From assembly GCA_007693855.1 (NCBI GenBank), contig RECU01000053.1, forward strand, positions 62,001-126,000: a stretch of 64,000 bases of DNA, in the 5' to 3' direction. This document shows, piece by piece, positions 10,326 to 18,942 of the stretch. The translations under genes and the position numbers were made by a program. Under the pieces are notes generated by a model. It was given only the letters and a program-made list of their open reading frames with translations. It had not been told where the DNA came from and did not search any database. How positions within the stretch are numbered: position 1 is the stretch's first letter; each line of letters starts with the position of its first letter. This stretch comes from Gammaproteobacteria bacterium (GTDB lineage Bacteria; Pseudomonadota; Gammaproteobacteria; Steroidobacterales; PWYM01).

Positions 10326-10346
10326 CCCCTGTGTTTAACCGAGGGG
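10326..10346. promoter_or_regulatory. candidate GntR operator dyad upstream of the GntR gene
   Basis: The inverted repeat CCCCT-N11-AGGGG spans an AT-rich core GTTTAAC, about 31 bp upstream of the GntR ATG. HutC-type regulators usually bind dyads near their own promoters. The symmetry is seen in the sequence; binding is inferred. Confidence 0.3.
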
Positions 10347-10384
10347 CGACGGCAAGTCCAGCGCCGTTTCTGGCGTCAGGCTGT

Positions 10385-11305
10385 TCAGCGGGCGTCGTCA
10401 GTGCTCAGCCAGTCGCGCGTGGCCGGCTCGTGCATGCGCCAGTCGCGCGCGCTGACCGGCGAATGGCGGCGGAACAGCAATATGCCCAGATCATCAGGTT
10501 TACTGGGCAGGAGCGTGCCGTTGTGCAGGCCTGGACCACACATTCGCCTGGCCACCTTGCCCTGCAGATTACGCATGGCCACGCCAAGCTCGCCACAGCG
10601 AATGGTCTCGAGGATTTCCTCGACGAACAGGTTGTCAAACAGGCCATCACTGGCAAGCAGCAGCGTATCGCGCGCCGCGAAAGGCATCTCCGGACCGACC
10701 TCGATGCGCATCTCGGCGCTGCCGATCACGTTCGAGATGACGTGCAGCAGCTCGTGGTGCATGGCCTCGGTAGCATCGAGCAAGCCCGCCTCCACCGCGA
10801 AACCCACCGGAGAGTGCGGCACGGTCTGCAGCTTGAGGCGGCCCCGCTGGCCCACCAGCAGCACGGTCGAGTCGCCCACGTGGTAAGGGCGGACGTAATC
10901 TTCACCCACCTCGGCCACCGCCAGGGTCGTGGCCGCACCGCCACCGAGCGCCAGCACGGCGGCGTTGGCCCGCTCGATGCCGTCGAGCACGGCGCCACGC
11001 ATGCGTTGCGGATCCCCGCCGATCGACCCCAGCGCATCACCCATCGCAGCCAGCGCCGCAAGTGCCGCTTCGCGCCCCCCGGCCTGACCACCAACCCCGT
11101 CAGCCACCACCAGTACCCAGCAGCGATCGCCTACACGGAAGACGCCCAGGGCGTCCTCGCCCGCCGTGTCCTTTTGGGGGCTGCGCCCGACATAGGCGCA
11201 CAGCTGACCGCTGCGCAGGAGGAAGGCTCCGCCCGCGGGCCGTCCGTCCCCGGATTCACTGAACAATCGCGTCTCGTCAAGGTAGGTCTTAACGCTGACG
11301 CTCAT
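10385..11305 (-). CDS. PP2C-family serine/threonine phosphatase
   Basis: A 306-residue cytoplasmic Mn/Mg-dependent protein phosphatase (PPM/PP2C). Family metal-binding motifs are ADGVGGQAGG (motif 2) and LLASDGLFDN. An N-terminal Asp motif, from DRCWVLVVADG on, is also present. ATG at 11305 was chosen over a GTG 15 bp upstream. It lies immediately downstream of the Ser/Thr kinase on the same strand and probably forms a kinase-phosphatase operon with it. With TagH 2.3 kb away, the pair resembles the PpkA/PppA/Fha threonine-phosphorylation pathway of T6SS. That link is inferred from family membership and proximity. Confidence 0.88.
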   Translation of the reverse strand: MSVSVKTYLDETRLFSESGDGRPAGGAFLLRSGQLCAYVGRSPQKDTAGEDALGVFRVGDRCWVLVVADGVGGQAGGREAALAALAAMGDALGSIGGDPQRMRGAVLDGIERANAAVLALGGGAATTLAVAEVGEDYVRPYHVGDSTVLLVGQRGRLKLQTVPHSPVGFAVEAGLLDATEAMHHELLHVISNVIGSAEMRIEVGPEMPFAARDTLLLASDGLFDNLFVEEILETIRCGELGVAMRNLQGKVARRMCGPGLHNGTLLPSKPDDLGILLFRRHSPVSARDWRMHEPATRDWLSTDDAR

Positions 11306-11359
11306 CGCGGCGGTCCGCACCGGCGCAACCCATCAAGCTGCTGCATCATGGCCTGTTCC

Positions 11360-12160
11360 CTAGGCACCGCGGCCACGCGTCTTGCCACGCAGCCGCCGGA
11401 AAGCGTTTTCCATCTGTACCGCATCCCGAAAACGGGCCTGTGGCCGCAACTCCAGCGCCCGCCGGAGCCACGCGATCGTCGGCGGACGCAGGCGCTGGCG
11501 AAGCCGTGCCTGACCGGCCAGCGGCCACGCATACGGCCATTCGGGCAAGGTGCCGCTGAACATGCGATAGATCACCAACCCAAGCGAAAAGACGTCGGAC
11601 TGGAACATCGGTCGGCCCAGGGCCTGTTCCGGCGCGAGATAGCCCACCGTCCCCGAGCCGGACGCCTTGACCGTGCGCAGCGCGATTTTCGAGAAGCCAA
11701 AGTCCGTCAGTCGGATGCGATTGTCCGGAAAAAGAATGAAATTATCCGGCTTCACGTCACAGTGAATGATCCGCCGGCTGTGCGCATGTGCCAGCGCCGA
11801 GAGCATCTGCGAGGTGTAATCCAGAGCCTTGTCGGTGGAGATGCGCCGCGCGAGGCGATCAGCCAGCGACTCCAGCCCCAGTGGCATGGCAATCACGAAA
11901 TGCTCGTCGATGAAACTCGCGTTCAGAATCGGCAGGACATTGGGATGTTCCATGCGGGTCGCGAGCCGCGCCTCGCGCCGGAAGTCCGCCAGAAAATAAT
12001 CATCCATCATGTCCGGATGCGGAATCTTCAGCGCCACCCGACATCCGTGGATGGTGTCGTAGGCCTGGTAGACGGCGCAGCGCGGACCGTCGGCCAGCCG
12101 GCGCTCGATCCGGTACTTGCCCAGCTTCTGCCGGGCCCGCAGCAGCTTGGACCTGACCAT
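11360..12160 (-). CDS. Hanks-type serine/threonine protein kinase, soluble, non-RD
   Basis: A 266-residue kinase domain with almost nothing else and no membrane segment. Visible catalytic elements are VALK (K45), a helix-C Glu in FRREAR (about 63), HCDVKPDN (D135, K137, N140), DFG (D153) and an APE motif (YLAPEQ). Two oddities stand out: the HRD motif is HCD, making it a non-RD kinase, and the glycine loop is degenerate (ADGPRCAV). ATG at 12160 is preferred because AGGAG lies 7 nt upstream; an ATG at 12187 is possible. It lies upstream of the PP2C gene, with about 55 bp between them, and is divergent from the YSC84 gene. Confidence 0.88.
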   Translation of the reverse strand: MVRSKLLRARQKLGKYRIERRLADGPRCAVYQAYDTIHGCRVALKIPHPDMMDDYFLADFRREARLATRMEHPNVLPILNASFIDEHFVIAMPLGLESLADRLARRISTDKALDYTSQMLSALAHAHSRRIIHCDVKPDNFILFPDNRIRLTDFGFSKIALRTVKASGSGTVGYLAPEQALGRPMFQSDVFSLGLVIYRMFSGTLPEWPYAWPLAGQARLRQRLRPPTIAWLRRALELRPQARFRDAVQMENAFRRLRGKTRGRGA

Positions 12161-12220
12161 CCGGCGGCTCCTCTGGCGCCACGGCATCGGGCGCCACTCT
12201 GCCGTCGGATTCTACATGGA

Positions 12221-12226
12221 TATAAT
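12221..12226 (+). promoter_or_regulatory. -10 hexamer TATAAT for the YSC84 gene
   Basis: A consensus TATAAT lies in the divergent gap between the kinase and the SYLF/YSC84 gene. No good -35 is visible. Transcription from it would start near 12233 and give an approximately 80-nt leader. Confidence 0.5.
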
Positions 12227-12283
12227 GGTGGCACTGCGCCTGGCGCTGCAGACCGGTGCCTGGTTCCGCATGACCCCGCGAAC

Positions 12284-12300
12284 GACGCCGCGTCGGCGTC
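12284..12300 (+). promoter_or_regulatory. hairpin directly before the YSC84 ribosome binding site
   Basis: A perfect 7-bp stem GACGCCG/CGGCGTC with loop CGT ends 2 nt before the GGAG that precedes the ATG at 12314. In the mRNA leader this could affect access to the ribosome binding site. Any regulatory role is inference. Confidence 0.35.
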
Positions 12301-12313
12301 CTGGAGACCTGCC

Positions 12314-12889
12314 ATGGCCGTGCCCGTGTTACCGCGACAGCCCCTGGGAAACGTCTTTTTGATCTGCCTGACCCTGGCGCTGAGCGTGCTGGTGGCGCCC
12401 CGAGCCGCCCAGGCGGCCACGGCAGCCGAAATCGAGGTCTCCGTAGACGCCGCCCTGGAGCGTTTCCGCAACGAGGTGAAGGGCGCGGAGAGCTTCCTCA
12501 GCTCTGCCAGCGGGCTGCTGGTGTTCCCACGGGTGATCAAGGCGGGTTTCGGCATCGGCGGGGAATACGGCGAGGGGGCGTTGCGCGTTGGTGGCAGCAC
12601 CGAAGCCTACTACCGCACCACCGGAGCCTCGATCGGGTTCCAGCTCGGCGCCCAGTCGCGAACCATCATCATCGCCTTCATGGAAGACGCGGCGCTCGAG
12701 ACCTTCCGCACCAGCCGCGGCTGGGAGGTCGGTGTCGACGGCTCCGTCGCGTTGATCAACCTGGGCGCTGGCGCCGACCTCACCACCACCAACATCCGCG
12801 ATCCGATCGTCGGCTTCGTTTTCGGCAATCGGGGGCTGATGTACAACCTCACGCTCGAGGGCACGAAAGTGTCACGGATCGAGCGCTGA
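12314..12889 (+). CDS. exported SYLF/YSC84-like lipid-binding domain protein
   Basis: A 191-residue protein. It has an N-terminal signal peptide (hydrophobic core about 13-30, ending PRAAQAA) followed by one SYLF (YSC84) domain. The domain pattern is AESFLSSASGLLVFPRVIKAGFGIGGE and the C-terminal GLMYNLTLEG. SYLF domains bind phosphoinositides in eukaryotes. The bacterial homologues are periplasmic or outer-membrane-associated and of uncertain function. The start is set by GGAG 8 nt upstream. It is divergent from the kinase-phosphatase pair, with no evidence of a functional link. Confidence 0.85.
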   Translation: MAVPVLPRQPLGNVFLICLTLALSVLVAPRAAQAATAAEIEVSVDAALERFRNEVKGAESFLSSASGLLVFPRVIKAGFGIGGEYGEGALRVGGSTEAYYRTTGASIGFQLGAQSRTIIIAFMEDAALETFRTSRGWEVGVDGSVALINLGAGADLTTTNIRDPIVGFVFGNRGLMYNLTLEGTKVSRIER

Positions 12890-12944
12890 GTCGCGCGAAT
12901 CCGGCCGCGGTCTCAAGGCGAACTGATGAGTATCCGCGGGAACA

Positions 12945-12992
12945 CTGGCGTTGCCCGCCGGTCCTAGCTGACGGGTAAGGCAAGGACGCCAG
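12945..12992 (+). other. structured inverted repeat between YSC84 and cydA
   Basis: The outer stem CTGGCGT/ACGCCAG (7 bp) encloses TGCC/GGCA and CCCG/CGGG pairs. It lies 55 bp after the YSC84 stop and about 50 bp before the cydA ATG. There is no T-run, so it could be a Rho-type terminator hairpin or part of the cyd leader. The 12890-13041 gap shows no clear sigma70 promoter. Confidence 0.35.
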
Positions 12993-13041
12993 CCGGCGTG
13001 CGCGGAATCAAGCCGCCGCCGGCCCTCAACAGGAGCAGACG

Positions 13042-14448
13042 ATGGAGCTGGACCCGGTCTTTCTGTCGCGAATTCAGTTCGCCTTCGTGGTCTCTTTCCA
13101 TGCGATCTTTCCGGTGTTCACCATCGGCCTGGCCTCGTACATCGCCTATCTGGAAGCGCGGTTCTATCGCACGCGCAATCCGGTCTACGAGGAACTTTCG
13201 CATTTCTGGATCCGCGTCTTCGCCGTCGTGTTCGGCATGGGCGTGGTCTCCGGTATCGTCATGTCCTTCCAGTTCGGCACCAACTGGAGCGTGTTCTCCT
13301 TCGCCGCAGCGAATTTCCTCGGGCCGATCCTGAGCTATGAAGTGGTCACCGCCTTTTTCCTGGAAGCGGTGTTTCTCGGTGTGCTGCTGTTCGGCCGGAA
13401 CAAGGTCCCAGCGGGCACCCACCTGTTCGCCGCGATCATGGTGGCCCTGGGCACCTTTATTTCCTCGTTCTGGATCATCTCGGCGAACAGCTGGATGCAC
13501 ACGCCGGCGGGTGTGGAGCTGCAGGACGGCATCTTCCGCATCACCTCCTGGGGCGAAGCGATCTTCAATCCGTCGTTCTGGCCACGGTTTTTCCACATGG
13601 CGCTGGCCTCGTTCCTCACCGCAGGCTTCGTCGTGGTGGGCGTGAGCGCCTGGTACCTGCGCCAGGGTCGCGTCCGCGAGTCTGCCAGTCGCGCGCTGGC
13701 CATGACCATCGTGCTGCTTGCGGTCATCGCGCCGGCACAGCTGGTGGTCGGCGACCTGCATGGCCTGAACACCTTCGAGCACCAGCCCGAGAAGGTGGCC
13801 GCCATGGAAGGCTTGTGGGAGACCACCGAGGGGGCGCCACTGCTGTTGTTCGCGCTGCCCAGCCAGTCGCAGGAACGGAATTTTCTGGAAGTCGGTATCC
13901 CCAAACTGGCGAGCCTGGTGCTGACTCACCAGCTCGACGGTGAGGTGCGCGGCCTCAAGGACTGGGCACCTGAAGATCGACCACCCGTCGCGCTGGTGTT
14001 CTGGAGCTTCCGCATCATGGTGGCGATCGGGCTGCTCATGATCGGCGTGGCCCTCACCGGCCTGGTGCTGCGCCTGCGCGGTCGCTTGACCGAGTCTCCG
14101 CGTTTCCTCAGGGTGTGCACCTGGATGATCCCGATGCCCTTCATTGCGGTGCTCGCCGGCTGGTTCACCACCGAGGTGGGGCGTCAGCCCTGGGTGGTGC
14201 ACGGCATGATGCGGGTCGAGGAGGCCATCACGCCGTCGCTCACCGGGCCGATGGCGCTGTTCTCGCTGGTCGGCTTCATCGTTGTCTACTCGGTGGTGTT
14301 CATCGCCGGGGCCTATTACCTGGTGCGCGTGATCCGCTCAGGCCCGGAGGCCTACCGACCGCAACGCGAGGAGGAAGGTCGGGCCAAGCGGCCATTGTCG
14401 GCCGTCGATACACCACTCGAAGACGCGCCGGCAGGCGCGACGTCCTGA
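13042..14448 (+). CDS. cydA: cytochrome bd ubiquinol oxidase subunit I
   Basis: A 468-residue polytopic membrane subunit that carries the haems and oxidises quinol while reducing O2 to water. Visible conserved sites are the haem-ligand His in SFHAIFP (about 20), the His in RFFHMALAS (about 183), GLNTFEHQPEK around the quinol-binding loop, and GRQPWVVHGMMR. It lacks the long C-terminal Q-loop insertion of the E. coli CydA-L form, so it belongs to the short-loop (CioA-like) class that is often relatively cyanide-tolerant. An AGGAG precedes the ATG. It is the first gene of cydABDC. Confidence 0.95.
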   Translation: MELDPVFLSRIQFAFVVSFHAIFPVFTIGLASYIAYLEARFYRTRNPVYEELSHFWIRVFAVVFGMGVVSGIVMSFQFGTNWSVFSFAAANFLGPILSYEVVTAFFLEAVFLGVLLFGRNKVPAGTHLFAAIMVALGTFISSFWIISANSWMHTPAGVELQDGIFRITSWGEAIFNPSFWPRFFHMALASFLTAGFVVVGVSAWYLRQGRVRESASRALAMTIVLLAVIAPAQLVVGDLHGLNTFEHQPEKVAAMEGLWETTEGAPLLLFALPSQSQERNFLEVGIPKLASLVLTHQLDGEVRGLKDWAPEDRPPVALVFWSFRIMVAIGLLMIGVALTGLVLRLRGRLTESPRFLRVCTWMIPMPFIAVLAGWFTTEVGRQPWVVHGMMRVEEAITPSLTGPMALFSLVGFIVVYSVVFIAGAYYLVRVIRSGPEAYRPQREEEGRAKRPLSAVDTPLEDAPAGATS

Positions 14449-14458
14449 GGGACAGCTG

Positions 14459-15463
14459 ATGGAACTCATCGATCTGACGTTGATCTGGCTGGTGATCATC
14501 GGCTTCGGCGTGTTCATGTACGTGCTGATGGATGGCTTCGACCTGGGCGTGGGCATCCTCTTTCCGTTCGCGCCAGGCGAGCGGGCGCGCAACGCCATGA
14601 TGAACTCGGTCGCGCCGGTCTGGGACGGCAACGAGACCTGGCTGGTCCTCGGCGGCGCGGGGCTGCTCGCCGCCTTCCCGCTGGTCTATGCGGTGTTTCT
14701 GCCGGCCCTCTACATCGGCGTGTTTCTGCTGCTTGCCGGGCTGATCTTCCGGGGTGTGGCCTTCGAGTTCCGCTTCAAGGCGCGCACGTCACGCTACCTC
14801 TGGGACCGCGCCTTCAATATCGGCTCAACCGTAGCGGCCTTCGCCCAGGGTGCCGTGGTCGGTGCGTATATCCAGGGTTTCCGGGTGGAGAACTTCCAGT
14901 ACGTGGGCGGCCCCTTCGACTGGCTGACGCCGTTCACGGTGATGACCGGACTGGGCGTGGTGGCAGGCTATGCGCTGCTGGGCGCGGCCTGGGTGATCAT
15001 GAAAACCGAGGGCGAGGTGCAGGACTGGGCCTGGCGCACCCTGCCCTGGCTGCTCGGCGCGGTGATGGTGGTGTTTGTCGTGGTCTCGGTCTGGACGCCG
15101 CTTGCGCAACCCCGGGTACTGGAAAGATGGCTGGATAACGCCCACATCCTCTGGGTGTTCCCGACCACCACCGTGCTCGTGGCGGGCTACGTCTGGCGGG
15201 CGATCAGGCGACGCGATGAAGGCACCCCGTTCGTCGCCTCGATGATCCTGTTCGCGCTGTTCTATCTCGGACTGCTGATCAGCATGTGGCCTTATGCCGT
15301 CCCCCCGGACCACACCTTCTGGGATGCCGCCTCGGCGCCGGAGTCGCAGCTCTTCCTGCTGATCGGCTTCCTGTTCGTGATTCCCATTGTGCTGGGCTAC
15401 ACCGCCTGGACGTACTGGGTCTTCCGCGGCAAGGTCTCGGAGGAGGCTGGCTACGGCCACTGA
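14459..15463 (+). CDS. cydB: cytochrome bd ubiquinol oxidase subunit II
   Basis: A 334-residue polytopic partner of CydA, with family marks MDGFDLGVGILFPF (about 22-35) and NETWLVLGGAGLLAAFPLVY. Its ATG lies 10 bp after the cydA stop. The next gene, cydD, follows within 4 bp, so no separate cydX/cydZ small-subunit gene fits here. This is consistent with the CioAB-type arrangement. Confidence 0.95.
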   Translation: MELIDLTLIWLVIIGFGVFMYVLMDGFDLGVGILFPFAPGERARNAMMNSVAPVWDGNETWLVLGGAGLLAAFPLVYAVFLPALYIGVFLLLAGLIFRGVAFEFRFKARTSRYLWDRAFNIGSTVAAFAQGAVVGAYIQGFRVENFQYVGGPFDWLTPFTVMTGLGVVAGYALLGAAWVIMKTEGEVQDWAWRTLPWLLGAVMVVFVVVSVWTPLAQPRVLERWLDNAHILWVFPTTTVLVAGYVWRAIRRRDEGTPFVASMILFALFYLGLLISMWPYAVPPDHTFWDAASAPESQLFLLIGFLFVIPIVLGYTAWTYWVFRGKVSEEAGYGH

Positions 15464-15467
15464 CCAG

Positions 15468-17225
15468 GTGACCGCTGCCGCGCGCCCCGGCCCTGCCGCC
15501 CGGCGCGGAGACTCGCCGGAACAGTGGCTGCTGTCGCTGGTTCCGCGGCACGCACTGGCCGGTGTGATGGCCTGGCGGGCCGCCGAAACGCTGGGTCTGC
15601 TGACCCTGCTCATCGGGCTCGCGCTGGCGCTGGCGGCCGGGGTCGGACTCCCGGCTGCGGCGGCGCCGCAGCTCTCGCTCCTGCTGGCGATCGCGGCGAC
15701 CGGTGCCGTGCTGCGTGCGCTCGCGCTCCATCGCGGGGAACGCGCGGGCGCAAGGCTGGCCAGCAGCCTGGTGACCACACTGCGACAGCATCTGCTGGCC
15801 CGGTCGGTGCAGCCTCGCTGGCAGTTGCAACAGACCGCGGATACCGCAGCCCTGACGCTGCGACTCACCCGCGAACTCGAGACCCTCGAGCCCTACTACC
15901 GCCGTTACCTGCCAGCCCTGGGCGTGGCCGTACTGCAGCCCCTGCTGATCCTGCTGCTGGTGCTGCCGCTGGACTGGCTCGCCGGACTGGTGCTGCTCGG
16001 GACTGCACCATTGATTCCACTATTCATGGTGCTGATCGGCATGGGCAGTGCGCGGCTGGCCGAAGAGCAGCACTCGCGGCTGGCAAGAATGGGTGCGATG
16101 TTCCTGGACCGCCTGCGGGGGCTACAGACGCTGCGACTGTTCAGGCGCACCGACAGCGCCGTGCAGGACATCGGGCAGGCCGCCGAGGCCTGGCGAGGCG
16201 CCACCATGCGGGTGCTGCGGGTCGCTTTTCTATCCTCGGCGGTGCTGGAGTTTTTTGCTGCGGTCGCCATCGCCACGGTGGCCATCTACATCGGTCTGGC
16301 GCTGCTTGGGTTCTTCACTCTGGGGCCCGCGCCGGAGATGACGCTGGCCGCCGGCCTCGTGATCCTGGTGCTGGCCCCCGAATACTTCGCACCGCTGAGA
16401 CGACTCGCCCAGCATTATCATGACCGGGCTGCGGCACTGGCCGCGGTCCCGGCCTTGCGTGCCATGGATGAGCCGGCCGACATGGCGGCGGCGCCCCTGG
16501 CCCGCCACGCCCTGGAGCGCGACCCCGCCGCGGCGACGGCCCGGCGGCCGCGACGCTGGCCCGCGCCGCCGGCGGTACGCCTGGAGCGCGTCACGCTGCG
16601 CTGGCCCCGGGCCATGCAACCAGCCGTCCAGGCGCTTTCTCTGACCATCGCCGCCGGCGAATGGCTGGCCGTGACCGGGCCATCAGGCTGCGGCAAAAGC
16701 ACCCTGGCCGCGGCGCTGCTCGGCTGGTTGCCGGTCGAGACGGGCGATCTGCTGATCGACGGGCGGCACCCTGCGGCCTACCCGCCGGAGGAACTCGCGG
16801 CGAATCTCGGCTGGCTCGGTCAGCAACCGCAGCTGCTGAACGCCACCCTGCGGGCGAATCTTGCACCCTCAGGGGAGAGCGATACCGCCGCCCTCGCGGC
16901 GTTGGCGCAACGCGTTGGCCTGACGGACGTGGTGGCAGCGCTGCCCGCCGGTCTCGACACCCGGCTCGGTGAAGATGGTGCCGGACTCTCCGGTGGCGAA
17001 GCCCAACGGGTGGCCCTGGCACGCGCGCTGCACCGGGCACCCCGCCTGCTGGTCCTCGATGAACCGACCGCCAGCCTCGACGCAGCGCACGAACAGGCGC
17101 TGCTCGGGCGCCTCAGGGCGCTCGGCGGGACGGCCACGATCGTGATGCTGACCCACAGCGAGGCAGCAGCGGCCGCGGCGGATCGCAGGGTTACCCTGCC
17201 GACGCGCGCAGGGCCGGCGGCATGA
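15468..17225 (+). CDS. cydD: thiol reductant ABC exporter subunit CydD
   Basis: One half of the heterodimeric ABC exporter that moves glutathione/cysteine to the periplasm and is needed for bd oxidase assembly. It has 585 residues: a six-helix transmembrane domain (about 20-320) and an ATPase domain with Walker A GPSGCGKST, signature LSGGEAQRVALARAL and Walker B LLVLDEPTASLD. The GTG at 15468, 4 bp after the cydB stop, was chosen because upstream in-frame starts would overlap cydB heavily. A distant GGAGG (about 21 nt) makes coupling to cydB translation likely. It overlaps cydC by 4 bp (ATGA). Confidence 0.93.
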   Translation: MTAAARPGPAARRGDSPEQWLLSLVPRHALAGVMAWRAAETLGLLTLLIGLALALAAGVGLPAAAAPQLSLLLAIAATGAVLRALALHRGERAGARLASSLVTTLRQHLLARSVQPRWQLQQTADTAALTLRLTRELETLEPYYRRYLPALGVAVLQPLLILLLVLPLDWLAGLVLLGTAPLIPLFMVLIGMGSARLAEEQHSRLARMGAMFLDRLRGLQTLRLFRRTDSAVQDIGQAAEAWRGATMRVLRVAFLSSAVLEFFAAVAIATVAIYIGLALLGFFTLGPAPEMTLAAGLVILVLAPEYFAPLRRLAQHYHDRAAALAAVPALRAMDEPADMAAAPLARHALERDPAAATARRPRRWPAPPAVRLERVTLRWPRAMQPAVQALSLTIAAGEWLAVTGPSGCGKSTLAAALLGWLPVETGDLLIDGRHPAAYPPEELAANLGWLGQQPQLLNATLRANLAPSGESDTAALAALAQRVGLTDVVAALPAGLDTRLGEDGAGLSGGEAQRVALARALHRAPRLLVLDEPTASLDAAHEQALLGRLRALGGTATIVMLTHSEAAAAAADRRVTLPTRAGPAA

Positions 17226-18931
17226 ACGATCTCCGCCGGCTGTTCGCGCTGACCTGCCGCCCGCAGCGGGCCTGGTTGCTGGCGACGGTACTGCTGGCGA
17301 CACTCGCCGCCGGCGCGGCGACCGGGCTGGTCGCGACCGCCGGCTGGCTGCTGACCGCCAGCGCCATCACGGGTGCAGTCCTGGCCGCTGGCGGCGTCGC
17401 CCGGCTGGAAATCTTCGGTCCGGGCGCGTTGATCCGCCTGTTCGCGGTCACCCGCACGGTGGCCCGCTACGCCGAACGCTTGATCGGCCATGAGAGTATT
17501 TTTCGGCTGCTGACCCGATTGCGGCCGAGAGTGTTCGCCGGTCTCGCAGCGCAGTCCTGGCCGGTGATCGGGCGCCTGCGGCGGGCCCTGGTGCTGAACC
17601 GGCTGATTGGCGACGTCGAGGCGCTGGAGGGATTTCCGGCCGGCATGCTCAGCGCCGCGCTGGCCGTGCTGCTGGCGGGCGGGGCCTTCAGCCTCGTGCT
17701 GGCCTGGCTGCTGCCGGCACCCATCGCCTGGGCGGGCCTGGTCCTGACCCTGCTGCTGGCGGGGCTGCCGGTGCTGGCGGGCTGGCGGGCACAGCCCCGC
17801 GAGTATCGCGCGGCCCTGCTGCGCGAGCGCCTGCAGCGCGATCTGCTGGAACGCCTGGCGGCCAGTCGGGAACTCGTCTTCGCCGACCCAGCCGACCATC
17901 GCCGCCACGCCCTGGCCCGGCTGGATGCACGCCTCGCCGCCGCCGCGATCGCCAGGGCGTCACGCGCGAGTGCCGCCGATGCCACTGGTGTGCTGATCCT
18001 GCACCTGTCTCTGTGCGGCCTGCTGGCGGTGTTGGCGGGCTGGCTTGCGGCCGGCGCCATCAGCCCTGCCCGCGCGGGGCTCGCGATCCTCGGCCTGCTG
18101 GCCCTGGCCGGGATCACCGCCGGACTGGCGGAGAGCTGGCAGGGCTATGCCCGCACCCGTCTGGGACTGCGGAGACTCGGTATCGAGGCTGTCGCGACGC
18201 CCAGCATCGCTGAACACCGGCATGGCGCGCCGGGCGTGGCTGGAGGACGGCCCGTCGAGTGGCCGGCAGGCGGCGACGCGGTCGCCGCGGCGGGCTGGCG
18301 CCTTGATGCCGTCGGCCTCAGCCAGGGCGTCGCGGACCGGCCGGTACTCGATGGACTCATGCTCGACATCGCGCCCGGCGAGGTCATCACCATTACCGGA
18401 CGCTCCGGCAGTGGCAAGAGCAGCCTGCTCGCCCTGCTGGCCGGCCTGCGCCGCCCCGACGAGGGACAGGTGCTGCTCGACGGTCGTGCGGCCAGCGACT
18501 GGCCAGAGCGGGTGCGGTTTTCGCGGATCGCCGTCTGCGAGCAGCGGACCACGCTGCTCGCGGGCACACTGGCAGACAACCTGGCATTGGGGATACCGGG
18601 CGGCGCAGAACCCGGCGAACTGCAGGCAGCCCTCTCAGCCGTGGGCCTCGATGAACTCGCCGGCGAGCTCGACACCTGGCTGGGACCGGGCGGACGCGAG
18701 CTCTCCGGGGGCGAGGCACGCCGGGTCGCAGTGCTGCGGGCGGCCCTGTGCCCGGCCGGGGCACTGCTGCTCGACGAGCCTTTTCGCGGCCTCGATGACA
18801 CCGCCAGTGACGCCTTGAGTCGATGGCTGGCTGCGCGCTGGCGCGGCCGGACGGTGGTGGTCTTCGATCACGTGGCCCGGGGCAGCTGGCCTGACCGGCG
18901 GGTGCTGACCCTGGCGGAGGGTCGCCTGTGA
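17222..18931 (+). CDS. cydC: thiol reductant ABC exporter subunit CydC
   Basis: A 569-residue partner of CydD, with a transmembrane domain followed by an ATPase domain. Walker A is GRSGSGKSS, the signature is ELSGGEARRVAVLRAAL and Walker B is GALLLDEPFRGLDD. The residue after the Walker B Glu-Pro is Phe, which is common in CydC-type subunits. The start codon overlaps the cydD stop, which suggests translational coupling. It is the last gene of cydABDC. Its stop is 11 bp from the end of the convergent tRNA-Ser gene. Confidence 0.93.
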   Translation: MNDLRRLFALTCRPQRAWLLATVLLATLAAGAATGLVATAGWLLTASAITGAVLAAGGVARLEIFGPGALIRLFAVTRTVARYAERLIGHESIFRLLTRLRPRVFAGLAAQSWPVIGRLRRALVLNRLIGDVEALEGFPAGMLSAALAVLLAGGAFSLVLAWLLPAPIAWAGLVLTLLLAGLPVLAGWRAQPREYRAALLRERLQRDLLERLAASRELVFADPADHRRHALARLDARLAAAAIARASRASAADATGVLILHLSLCGLLAVLAGWLAAGAISPARAGLAILGLLALAGITAGLAESWQGYARTRLGLRRLGIEAVATPSIAEHRHGAPGVAGGRPVEWPAGGDAVAAAGWRLDAVGLSQGVADRPVLDGLMLDIAPGEVITITGRSGSGKSSLLALLAGLRRPDEGQVLLDGRAASDWPERVRFSRIAVCEQRTTLLAGTLADNLALGIPGGAEPGELQAALSAVGLDELAGELDTWLGPGGRELSGGEARRVAVLRAALCPAGALLLDEPFRGLDDTASDALSRWLAARWRGRTVVVFDHVARGSWPDRRVLTLAEGRL

Positions 18932-18942
18932 GCGGCAAAAAG

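Noticed and set aside
10316-12312. Upstream part of a plus-strand frame of 857 codons that continues into the YSC84 gene
   Set aside because: Only the last 191 codons encode a real protein with a signal peptide and SYLF domain. The rest is antisense to the phosphatase and kinase genes.
15441-15470. Possible cydX/cydZ small-subunit gene between cydB and cydD
   Set aside because: The two genes are 4 bp apart, leaving no room for a small-subunit gene.
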